From: Leptofilum sp050292445
GTDB lineage: Bacteria; Chloroflexota; Anaerolineae; Promineifilales; Promineifilaceae
Length of the DNA: 6,425 bases
Assembly (NCBI GenBank): GCA_050292445.1
Contig: JBNKLQ010000315.1
Coordinates: 1 to 6,425 of the forward strand
Direction of reading: 5' to 3'
The notes under the pieces are model-generated. The model ran no database searches and was not told where the DNA came from. It saw nothing but the letters and a program-made list of their open reading frames with translations. Positions 1 through 6,063 of this stretch are shown here, piece by piece; position 1 is the stretch's first letter, and every line of letters begins with the position of its first letter. The position numbers were made by a program, and so were the translations under genes.

Positions 1-1
1 A

Positions 2-625
2 TTAATCATTGCGTTGATTGTGTGGCAGGTGTGGCCGGAGCCTGAAGCGGAACCAGCGGCAGCAACTACTTTGGATGGGGAACGGCCGTTAGCCGCCATC
101 ACCCCGGCGGAGCGCAACAACTACTTTACCGACACACCACCCATGACCATCGATACCAGCAAAGAGTATGAAGCCATCTTTACCACCGAGAGAGGGGAAA
201 TGCGCTTCCGCCTCTTTGACGATGAAACCCCCATCACCGTTAATAACTTCGTTTTCCTAGCCAGCCAGGGCTTCTATGATGGCACCACCTTCCATCGTGT
301 GCTGGCAGATTTTATGGCTCAGGGTGGTGATCCCACGGGAACCGGTGGTGGTGGCCCCGGCTACAATTTCGAGGATGAGTTCGATGATTCCCTCTCGTTC
401 AACAAGCGTGGTTTGTTGGCGATGGCCAACGCTGGCCCAGGCACAAACGGTAGCCAATTTTTCATCACCTTTAATGCCGAAGGCTCTTCTCACTTAACAG
501 GCGCTCACACCATCTTTGGCGAACTCATTGAGGGTGACGATGTGCTCAGCGCCATCACCCTGCGCGACCCCGGGTCCAGTACGCCTGCCGATGTCATCGA
601 ACGCATCGACATTGTGGAACAATAG
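2..625 (+). CDS. Cyclophilin-type peptidyl-prolyl cis-trans isomerase, membrane-anchored or exported, 5' end outside window
   Basis: Cyclophilins catalyse cis-trans isomerisation of Xaa-Pro bonds and help proteins fold. The frame is open to the left edge. The first visible residues, LIIALIVWQVW, look like the end of a hydrophobic signal anchor, so the TTG at 14 is unlikely to be the true start and the gene is 5'-partial. An acidic, Ala/Pro-rich spacer of about 45 residues follows, then the cyclophilin domain. Counting from the TTG at 14, hallmarks are FHRV (93-96, catalytic Arg95), DFMAQGGD (99-106), GSQFFIT (146-152) and HLTGAHTIFG (160-169). Leu161 stands where human CypA has the cyclosporin-contacting Trp, as is common in bacteria. 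The domain is complete and ends at TAG. The anchor places the enzyme outside the cytoplasmic membrane, so a role in folding secreted proteins is inferred. It is probably co-transcribed with the methyltransferase 6 nt downstream. Confidence 0.93.
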   Translation, partial: LIIALIVWQVWPEPEAEPAAATTLDGERPLAAITPAERNNYFTDTPPMTIDTSKEYEAIFTTERGEMRFRLFDDETPITVNNFVFLASQGFYDGTTFHRVLADFMAQGGDPTGTGGGGPGYNFEDEFDDSLSFNKRGLLAMANAGPGTNGSQFFITFNAEGSSHLTGAHTIFGELIEGDDVLSAITLRDPGSSTPADVIERIDIVEQ

Positions 626-631
626 CACCTG

Positions 632-1267
632 ATGGATGTGCAAAAAGCGTATGATTTATGGTCGGCTAGCTATGATGCCGACCATAATCTCACGCGTGAT
701 CTAGATCAGACGGTTACGGAAATGATCCTGGGTAACCTACATGTTGGTGCCGTCTTGGAGATTGGCTGCGGTACGGGGAAGAATACACCGCTGCTGGCAA
801 AAATTGGCGAGAAGGTAACGGCCGTTGATTTTTCTGCGGGTATGATTGCCCAGGCCAAAGCCAAAATCACGGCGCAAAACGTCACGTTCCAGGTAGCCGA
901 CATCACCCAGCGCTGGCCCACAGCTGATGCATCTTTCGACCTCATCTCCTGCAATCTCATTTTGGAGCATGTGGCCGATCTTGATTTTGTCCTTGCCGAA
1001 GTCAGCCGCTCTTTGGCAGCGGGGGGAAAATTGTTTATCAGTGAGCTGCATCCGTTCAAGCAATATCTGGGCAGCGTGGCACAGTTTCAGCGGGACGAAG
1101 AAACGACGTCTATTCCAGCCTTTGTGCATCACCTTTCAGACTTTTTAAGTGCGGCTAAAGCAAGCAACCTTTCTTTGCTGGCGCTAAACGAATGGTGGCA
1201 CGAGGAGGATGATGGCAAGCCTCCCCGTTTGGTAACCTTTCTCTTTGAGAAAACGGCCGTCTCATGA
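632..1267 (+). CDS. Class I SAM-dependent methyltransferase (Methyltransf_11/25 type)
   Basis: A 211-residue cytosolic Rossmann-fold methyltransferase that should transfer a methyl group from S-adenosylmethionine; the acceptor cannot be told from sequence. Motif I, the SAM-binding glycine loop, is VLEIGCGTGKNT (41-52). The acidic end of strand 2 is VTAVDFSAGM (62-71, Asp66). VADITQRWP (88-96) supplies the adenine-contacting Asp90. SFDLISCNLILEHV (101-114) is motif IV/post-IV, followed by LAAGGKLFISELHP (128-141). The N-terminal YDLWSASYDAD resembles BioC/UbiE-type small-molecule methyltransferases, but there is no biotin or quinone gene nearby to support either name. The ATG at 632 lies 6 nt after the cyclophilin stop. 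The ribosome-binding site is weak, so translational coupling is likely. The C-terminal KTAVS is encoded by a copy of the ACGGCCGT palindrome. Confidence 0.9.
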   Translation: MDVQKAYDLWSASYDADHNLTRDLDQTVTEMILGNLHVGAVLEIGCGTGKNTPLLAKIGEKVTAVDFSAGMIAQAKAKITAQNVTFQVADITQRWPTADASFDLISCNLILEHVADLDFVLAEVSRSLAAGGKLFISELHPFKQYLGSVAQFQRDEETTSIPAFVHHLSDFLSAAKASNLSLLALNEWWHEEDDGKPPRLVTFLFEKTAVS

Positions 1268-1626
1268 AAATTTGGTTTGTTTTAGGTGTTTTCTTTTTAG
1301 GAACGGCCGTTGTCGGTATTGTTGTTCCCCTGCTGCCTACCACGCCGCTGGTGTTGGTCGCTGCTGGCTGTTTTGCTAAATCATCCCCCCGCACCTATCA
1401 ATGGCTGCTAGAAAGCGAACGCTTCGGCCCGATGATAGAAAGCTGGGAAAATAGTCGCTGTGTGCCGCTGCGGGTTAAATGGATAGCAGTATCGATGATT
1501 ACCTTGGTTGGCGGATCCTCTGTCTGGTTTTTTGTGCCTGCGGGGTGGCCAAAAGTTGCGGCCGCTGCCCTTTTAGCTTACGGAGCCTGGTTTGTGCTGC
1601 GTTTAAAGACGTGTCCGGCTGAATAA
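1264..1626 (+). CDS. DUF454 (YbaN-like) small inner-membrane protein
   Basis: A 120-residue integral membrane protein. The N-terminal hydrophobic stretch carries the family signature GIVVPLLPTTP (18-28), then LVAAGCFAKSSPR (31-43). A polar segment with RFGPMIESWE (53-62) comes next, followed by two hydrophobic segments (about 72-91 and 96-112) and a short charged tail. This order of signature, FGP..I..W motif and C-terminal membrane pair is typical of the DUF454/YbaN family, and the usual length is similar. The family's biochemical role is unknown. The start overlaps the methyltransferase stop as ATGA, a common sign of translational coupling. No Shine-Dalgarno sequence is visible because the bases just upstream are an ACGGCCGT palindrome. 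The gene ends 30 nt from the end of a convergent gene, and I see no clear terminator between them. Confidence 0.88.
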   Translation: MKIWFVLGVFFLGTAVVGIVVPLLPTTPLVLVAAGCFAKSSPRTYQWLLESERFGPMIESWENSRCVPLRVKWIAVSMITLVGGSSVWFFVPAGWPKVAAAALLAYGAWFVLRLKTCPAE

Positions 1627-1656
1627 GCTTCGGCCAAACCGCAAATTTGTTCCTGT

Positions 1657-4005
1657 TTATGATATATCGGCCGTAAGTAAATAAATATCGGTTGTGCCAG
1701 GGTTCTGGGTGAAAAACTCTGCGAATAGATACAGTTGATCTTCATGATTGATGAGCTGGGTGAGGCCAAATCTAGTTCCGTTTGGGACGATTTCTGAGGT
1801 GAATAGGGGGGAAACGGCCGTTTTTGTCCAATGAATCCCATCTTCACTCATGGCCAAACCCATTTTTGGCCCTTCCCCTGATGACCCTAAATTCTTGTAC
1901 AACATCAGCCAGTCATCGCCTGTCGAGGCGACTCGTGAAGTGAAGGCAGCATTGGCATCCCATTCACCCGTTTCCCCGTTGGCAATGACCGGATCGCTTT
2001 CAGCATATTTTGGCTCGGTCGTGGTCGGATCATTGTATTTTTCCCAGATACGGCCGTCTGTGCTGGTTGCTAGGCCAATTTGCATCAGTCCGCTGCTGGA
2101 TGCTCCTGTATAGTACATGCGATACCCCGCCTCGGTTTGCACTACGTCGGCAAGTGAAACTTGCGCCCCATCCCAGGCGGCTGGCGAGTCTGCCATTTGC
2201 AGAACGGGCTCGGGATCAACGGTCCAGGGGCCAAGCGGCGTGGTGGCGGTTGCCTGGCCAATGGCTCCCTGGCCGTTTACCAGGCTCTGCGTTTGCCAGG
2301 TGTGGAAATAAAGAACCCAGGTGCCATCTGACTCAACGATGACATCAGAGGCCACCACGGCAACCTCGGCAAAGGGAACCGACTCAGTTGTGAGCAGCGG
2401 ATCGCCCTCATGTTCTGTCCAGGTTTGGCCGTCAGTTGAGGTGGCATAATGTACCTCAACCGGCCCCGGAAAGCGGTCAAAGCGATTGAGAAACATGTGG
2501 AACTGCCCGTCATGGTAAACAACGGCACCGGGATCAACCCGGCTGCTAAGGTCAGGATTACCAGGAATGATTGGTGTAGGGTTGGCTTGGGTGAAGGTGG
2601 GGAGAACGGCCGTATTCCCCTCAACTGCTCCATACGCTTCTAATCGATCAGCCTCAACCGCTGCCAATAGTTCATCAATGTCTTCTGGGTCTCGCCAAAA
2701 TTTGCTAATGGTGTCATAAAGTTGTGAAGCAACCGAGGGGTTTGTGTTGGCTCCGATGAGCTGCGTCAACACGGTGGCATCTTCCACTAGTTGTAGCCCT
2801 TTTTCATACACCGGCAGCAGCTCACTGCGATCCACGTTCAGGTTGCTGGGCAGCCGCTTCAGCGTTGCTAAATTGGATTGCTGCGATGCTTCGCCAGCGG
2901 CAAAAATGAGGAACTCGCGTGCCAGTTCAGGATGGGGCGTGTCGGCCCACATAAACGCGCCGTACATGGGCACCAGCTCACCTGGCGGCACGCTCTCATC
3001 AATAATAGGGAAGCGGATGAAGTCGGTGACGGCCTTAGTGTCCTCGTCGATAAACTCATAGAGCCATTCGCCGTGGGCGTACATTGCCCCTTCGCCCGCT
3101 TCAAACTGGTTGATCGCTTGCCCGTAGCTGGTGAATCGTGCCTGGTCGCTAAAGCAGTTGTGCTCGAACAGTTGGGCATAGGTATCAAACACAGCCCGAA
3201 CGCGCGGGTCGGTGTAGCTGATTTCGCCGCGCATCAGCTGCTCATGGAATTGGGGGCCGTTGAGCCGCTGGTTGATGTGCGAAAACCAGAAGCCCATTGG
3301 TGGCGGCCAGCGGGAGGTGGCGGTGATGATGAAAGGGGTGATGTCCGCTTCGTTGAGCGTATCGCAGGCGGTCAGCAGCTCGTCCCAGGTGGTGGGTGGT
3401 TCAACGCCTGCTTCAGCCATCACATCGGCGCGATAAAAGATGCCGTTCCATTGGATGGCGGTGGGGACGAAATATTGACGGCCGTTTACACTGGCCATCT
3501 CCTTCACACTTGCGGGGAAAACGTCATTCCAGCCCTGTTCTTCCCACAAATCGGTGATGTCGGCGATGAGCCCTTGAGCAACATGATCATAGAGACCGCC
3601 GCCCATAGCGGCTGTGTACACGTCTGGTGGATCGTCTCCTGTAATTTGGTTATGCACCGATCGGTTGACAAAGCTGGTGTAATAATCGCTGCGAATGATG
3701 TCGGCCTCAACGTCAGGATGTTCAGCCAGGAACGCTTCCCAGTTGGCCAACTCCCACTGCCCGGCTGGCACGCCGCCGTAATGGGACCCCAAAACAAATG
3801 GAGGTTGGGGTAGGGGTGTTGCCGTGGGGGCTGGGGTGGGAACGGCCGTTTCCACAGCGGTTGATTCTGGCGTGCCGGTTGGCAGCACAGGTGTTGATGT
3901 CGGCTGTTCCGTGGCCTCAGCCACCGGCGTGCTCTCTGGCGTTGCACTTTCGGCTTGTGTGCAGGCAGCCAGCAACAACAGGAGCAGCAAGAATCCCTTT
4001 TTCAT
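1657..4005 (-). CDS. Lipoprotein: extracellular solute-binding protein (family 1) fused to a C-terminal glycosidase-like beta-propeller
   Basis: A 782-residue surface protein with three parts. Residues 1-15 form a lipoprotein signal ending in the lipobox LLAAC (Cys15). Residues 16-69 are a Thr/Pro/Ser/Ala-rich linker. Residues about 70-460 resemble carbohydrate-type ABC solute-binding proteins: WELANWEAFLAEHPDVE, PPDVYTAAMGGGLYDHVAQGL, NGIFYRADVMAEAGVEPPTTWDEL, FEAGEGAMYAHGEW and HPELAREFLIFAAGEA. Residues about 484-782 form a repeat domain with blades marked YATSTDGQTWTE (520-531), GQATATTPLGPW (583-594), LATSTDGRIWEK (645-656) and LAMSEDGIHWTK (717-728), as in five-bladed propellers of GH43/GH32/GH130 type. 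RVDPGAVVYHDG (489-500) resembles the Asp-Pro opening of those enzymes, but a catalytic triad cannot be assigned with confidence. The start is supported by GAGGAGA (4011-4017) 5 nt upstream of ATG. Sugar binding or processing at the cell surface is inferred. No permease or ATPase gene is adjacent. Confidence 0.88.
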   Translation of the reverse strand: MKKGFLLLLLLLAACTQAESATPESTPVAEATEQPTSTPVLPTGTPESTAVETAVPTPAPTATPLPQPPFVLGSHYGGVPAGQWELANWEAFLAEHPDVEADIIRSDYYTSFVNRSVHNQITGDDPPDVYTAAMGGGLYDHVAQGLIADITDLWEEQGWNDVFPASVKEMASVNGRQYFVPTAIQWNGIFYRADVMAEAGVEPPTTWDELLTACDTLNEADITPFIITATSRWPPPMGFWFSHINQRLNGPQFHEQLMRGEISYTDPRVRAVFDTYAQLFEHNCFSDQARFTSYGQAINQFEAGEGAMYAHGEWLYEFIDEDTKAVTDFIRFPIIDESVPPGELVPMYGAFMWADTPHPELAREFLIFAAGEASQQSNLATLKRLPSNLNVDRSELLPVYEKGLQLVEDATVLTQLIGANTNPSVASQLYDTISKFWRDPEDIDELLAAVEADRLEAYGAVEGNTAVLPTFTQANPTPIIPGNPDLSSRVDPGAVVYHDGQFHMFLNRFDRFPGPVEVHYATSTDGQTWTEHEGDPLLTTESVPFAEVAVVASDVIVESDGTWVLYFHTWQTQSLVNGQGAIGQATATTPLGPWTVDPEPVLQMADSPAAWDGAQVSLADVVQTEAGYRMYYTGASSSGLMQIGLATSTDGRIWEKYNDPTTTEPKYAESDPVIANGETGEWDANAAFTSRVASTGDDWLMLYKNLGSSGEGPKMGLAMSEDGIHWTKTAVSPLFTSEIVPNGTRFGLTQLINHEDQLYLFAEFFTQNPGTTDIYLLTADIS

Positions 4006-4051
4006 TTCAGTCTCCTCGATTCTTTGTTTACGATAAGTGGGGTTTTAGTTC

Positions 4052-4080
4052 AGAGTAAGGGAGGGATGTTCTGCTGACAA
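4052..4080 (-). promoter_or_regulatory. Possible promoter of the lipoprotein gene
   Basis: Read on the - strand, TTGTCA (4075-4080) and TACTCT (4052-4057) are separated by 17 bp, about 40 nt upstream of the strong ribosome-binding site. The -35 is good but the -10 matches the consensus only partly. This is a guess based on spacing. Confidence 0.3.
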
Positions 4081-4108
4081 GACCCATTTTCAGGCAATAT
4101 GATGGGTC
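4081..4108 (-). other. Hairpin between the MocR gene and the lipoprotein gene
   Basis: GACCCAT (4081-4087) and ATGGGTC (4102-4108) are perfect 7-bp inverted arms around a 14-nt loop, about 30 nt past the MocR stop codon. It could be a weak transcription terminator or a regulator site, but there is no run of T after it on the - strand. Its 3' edge touches the possible lipoprotein -35 element. Confidence 0.35.
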
Positions 4109-4137
4109 CGATTTGGCCATAATCTGGTGACATACAC

Positions 4138-5610
4138 CTAGCGGAGGATAGTGGTTGCCAGCTTGGCGATGTGACTTTCAATTGCCTCAGGCGGCAAATC
4201 GGTGAAGCCTAGCACCAGACCGGATCGTTTCGGCTCGCTGGAATAATGCAGGGTGAGTGGGACAACGGCCATACCTACTTCCCACGCCTGGCGCACCACA
4301 TCCGCCTCCGCAAAGCCATCCTCCAGGTAAACAACGGCGTGCATCCCGCAGGAGACATCGCCAAGTGTGACCACGCCAGCTAAATGCCGCTGTACGGCCG
4401 TTACCAACGCATCCCGACGGGCCTGATATTGCTGCCGCATCCGGCGAATATGGCGCACAAAGTGACCCTCCAGCATAAATTCAGCCATCGCTTCCTGAAT
4501 AAGCATCGGGCTGGAAATGGAGAGCGGAATCTTGACACCTGTGTACACATCAACCAGATCGGGCGGTAGGACAACATAGCCCAGCCGCAGCGTTGGCAGC
4601 ATCACCTTACTAAACGTGCCGCAGTAGATGACGCGCTGGTGGCTGTCCAAGCCCTGCAAAGCGGTGATGGGCGGGCCATCGTAGCGAAATTCGCTATCGT
4701 AATCATCTTCTAAAATCCAGGCACCTTGCTGCGCCGCCCAGTTGAGCAGCTGGTGGCGGCGGGTCAGGCTCATCGTCATGCCCAGCGGGTATTGGTGCGA
4801 TGGGGTGACATAGGCCAGCCGCGCCTCGGGGGCGCGTTTGATGCCGGTTGGCACGTCCAACCCCTCGGCATCAACCGGTACGGGAACAATTTCTGCGCTG
4901 CGGAATTGCAAAATGCCAGCGACGTTGATGAAGCATGGTTCTTCTAGCCACACTTTGTCGCCAGGGCTGACAAAAGCCAGCGAAGCGATGGTCATGCCCA
5001 CCAGCGATCCCGGCACAATGTCGATCTGCTCGGGCACGCAGTGCAGCCCTCTGGCCGAGGTGAGGTAGCTGGCAATCGCTTCACGCAGCCGGGGCAGGCC
5101 GTTCACGCTGGGACGAAACTGATGGCTGCGCCGCTGGCAGCGGTTGACGATGCGATTCCACACTTTGAAGGGGAAAATGTCCAGCCCAGGCGAGCCGATG
5201 GCAAAGCCTGTCGTTGGTGGGGCGGCCCGGTGAACGCTGCGACCTAACGATTCCAAAGCGCGACCAATTTGGGAAATCGGCCGTTTTCGTTCTTTGGGCA
5301 CAGCAGGAGCCGCCGCTAAGGGTGGCGTCGGCTGTTCGGCCACAAAAGTACCGCGCCCGACGATGGCTTCCAGGTAGCCTTCGGCAATGAGCTGGTCGAA
5401 GGCGTTGCGCAGCGTGTTGCGTGAGACGTCCCAAATTTGGGCCAGATCGCGGGTGGAGGGGAGTTTGGTGTGTGGTGGGAGACGGCCGTTTTCAATCCCC
5501 GCCCGTACGCCATTGTAAATTTGCCGGTAAAGCGGAATGTCAGATTCAGGATCGACCGTAACGAGGGAGAAATAGAAGGTGTTGGGTAATCCACGCGGCG
5601 GTTGAGGCAT
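4138..5610 (-). CDS. MocR-family regulator: GntR winged helix fused to a class I aminotransferase-like PLP domain
   Basis: A 490-residue cytosolic transcription factor. Residues about 26-92 are the GntR winged helix: PLYRQIYNGVRAGI, LPSTRDLA (50-57), VSRNTLRNAFDQL (62-74) and the wing GRGTFVAE (85-92). A Pro/Ala-rich linker (93-110) leads to a fold-type I aminotransferase-like domain: GLPRLREAIASYL (171-183), TPSHQYPLG (269-277), EDDYDSEFRY (301-310) and GTFSKVMLPTLRLGY (331-345), with Lys335 as the expected PLP Schiff-base residue. Length and order match PdxR/GabR-type regulators, which sense PLP alone or PLP plus an amine. Near the C-terminus, GLVLGFTDL (464-472) has Val where GabR-like proteins keep a substrate-binding Arg. 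The target is unknown; candidates are itself, the divergent valS, or the lipoprotein gene downstream. No Shine-Dalgarno precedes the ATG, and a promoter-like TAAAAT lies only about 20 nt upstream, so the leader is very short. Confidence 0.9.
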   Translation of the reverse strand: MPQPPRGLPNTFYFSLVTVDPESDIPLYRQIYNGVRAGIENGRLPPHTKLPSTRDLAQIWDVSRNTLRNAFDQLIAEGYLEAIVGRGTFVAEQPTPPLAAAPAVPKERKRPISQIGRALESLGRSVHRAAPPTTGFAIGSPGLDIFPFKVWNRIVNRCQRRSHQFRPSVNGLPRLREAIASYLTSARGLHCVPEQIDIVPGSLVGMTIASLAFVSPGDKVWLEEPCFINVAGILQFRSAEIVPVPVDAEGLDVPTGIKRAPEARLAYVTPSHQYPLGMTMSLTRRHQLLNWAAQQGAWILEDDYDSEFRYDGPPITALQGLDSHQRVIYCGTFSKVMLPTLRLGYVVLPPDLVDVYTGVKIPLSISSPMLIQEAMAEFMLEGHFVRHIRRMRQQYQARRDALVTAVQRHLAGVVTLGDVSCGMHAVVYLEDGFAEADVVRQAWEVGMAVVPLTLHYSSEPKRSGLVLGFTDLPPEAIESHIAKLATTILR

Positions 5611-5631
5611 GGGCCAATTTTAGCGGAATTT

Positions 5632-5658
5632 ATTTTACCCACCCAGTTGCTTTGTCCA
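5632..5658 (-). promoter_or_regulatory. Possible MocR-gene promoter overlapping the valS promoter
   Basis: On the - strand, TGGACA (5653-5658) precedes TAAAAT (5632-5637), with a short 15-bp spacer. A second TAAAAT lies at 5617-5622, giving a direct repeat that could also be an operator. The -35 hexamer lies on the complement of the valS -35. Support is limited to motif match and position. Confidence 0.3.
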
Positions 5659-5680
5659 TTCCTATATGCTTTGTTATACT
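5652..5680 (+). promoter_or_regulatory. valS promoter (sigma-70 type, extended -10)
   Basis: TTGTCC (5652-5657) and TATACT (5675-5680) are spaced by exactly 17 bp. TGT directly before the -10 gives an extended -10 element. The predicted transcription start, near 5687, falls just upstream of T-box Stem I, which supports the assignment. Confidence 0.7.
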
Positions 5681-5810
5681 TTTGCCCAGTTAAAAAATGA
5701 AAGATGGTGAATGGGAGTAGTAAGAAACGCCCCCATGAGAGAGCCAGAGCAGGTGTTGGTGTGAGCTTTGGTGGATACGGCCGTTTCCGAAGTCGCCCAG
5801 GAGTTGTTTC

Positions 5811-5900
5811 AGTGAACAGTAATCGGTAATCAGTAAAACAGTAATCAGTAAAAGCTTCAAAACTGAATACTGGCCCGCTGAAAACTGACCACTGATAACC
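5811..5900 (+). repeat. Heptamer-built hairpin repeat, unit 1 (inside T-box leader)
   Basis: Tandem heptamers of type CAGTAAT, CGGTAAT and CAGTAAA form the 5' arm. The 3' arm has the opposite polarity (ACTGAATACTG at 5862-5872, ACTGACCACT at 5884-5893, then GATAACCG). The arms can fold into a long imperfect hairpin. The first 21 nt of the array (5817-5837) recur exactly in unit 2. The unit sits between Stem I and the middle T-box module. Confidence 0.85.
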
Positions 5901-5943
5901 GAAACCGGGAAAGCCCGTTAACGCTTGGCTGAGTGCCTTTTTT

Positions 5944-6012
5944 CAGTAATCGGTAATCAGTAAACAGTAATCGGTAAAAAACTGATCACTGACCTACTGA
6001 ATACTGACCACT
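5944..6012 (+). repeat. Heptamer-built hairpin repeat, unit 2 (inside T-box leader)
   Basis: The second copy shares with unit 1 an identical 21-nt stretch (5944-5964), ACTGAATACTG (5996-6006) and ACTGACCACT (6003-6012). Its two arms match over roughly 33 nt with a few mismatches and G-U pairs, around an A-rich loop near 5976-5981. It lies between the middle module and the antiterminator. Confidence 0.85.
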
Positions 6013-6024
6013 AAAAACGGGAAC

Positions 6025-6063
6025 CAAGGTGGTACCGCGTGAGAATCCAAGCTCTCGTCCTTG
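6025..6063 (+). promoter_or_regulatory. T-box antiterminator
   Basis: CAAGG (6025-6029) can pair with CCTTG (6059-6063), and GAGA (6041-6044) with TCTC (6053-6056), leaving the TGGT bulge (6030-6033) free to pair with the tRNA NCCA end. It uses bases 6053-6060, which are also the 5' arm of the terminator, so the two structures exclude each other. Confidence 0.88.

Larger units (their letters stand above)
82..5784. repeat. Dispersed highly iterated palindrome ACGGCCGT (12 exact copies)
   Basis: Exact copies start at 82, 818, 1253, 1303, 1814, 2050, 2606, 3478, 3842, 4394, 5482 and 5777. The longer form AACGGCCGTT occurs at 81, 817, 1302, 1813 and 3841. Near copies are TCGGCCGT at 1667 and 5277 and ACGGCCAT at 4265. 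With equal base use about 0.1 copy of an 8-mer is expected in this length. Eleven copies are in genes, read as Thr-Ala-Val (7), Gly-Arg (3) or Arg-Pro (1); one is in the T-box leader. Use of all three frames and both gene orientations points to maintenance at DNA level. Confidence 0.9.

Noticed and set aside
14..625. TTG at 14 as the true cyclophilin start
   Set aside because: The frame continues upstream to the edge with hydrophobic residues that fit a signal anchor, and no ribosome-binding site can be judged.
1558..1565. GCGGCCGC as another member of the palindrome family
   Set aside because: It shares only the CGGCCG core. Its flanks differ, so it was not counted.
1627..1656. Shared terminator between the convergent DUF454 and lipoprotein genes
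   Set aside because: I could find no stable hairpin with a T-run in the 30-nt gap on either strand.
2878..3813. A 311-residue open frame on the + strand opposite the lipoprotein gene
   Set aside because: It has no recognisable domain, no ribosome-binding site, and lies fully antisense to a well-supported coding region.
5927..5943. Terminator from GGC-TGAGT-GCC followed by TTTTTT inside the leader
   Set aside because: The stem is only 3 bp and it falls in the probable Stem II/IIA-B module. The strong terminator is at 6050-6090.
5811..6012. CRISPR array
   Set aside because: The units are 7 nt, partly in inverted orientation, with no unique spacers of regular length and no cas gene.
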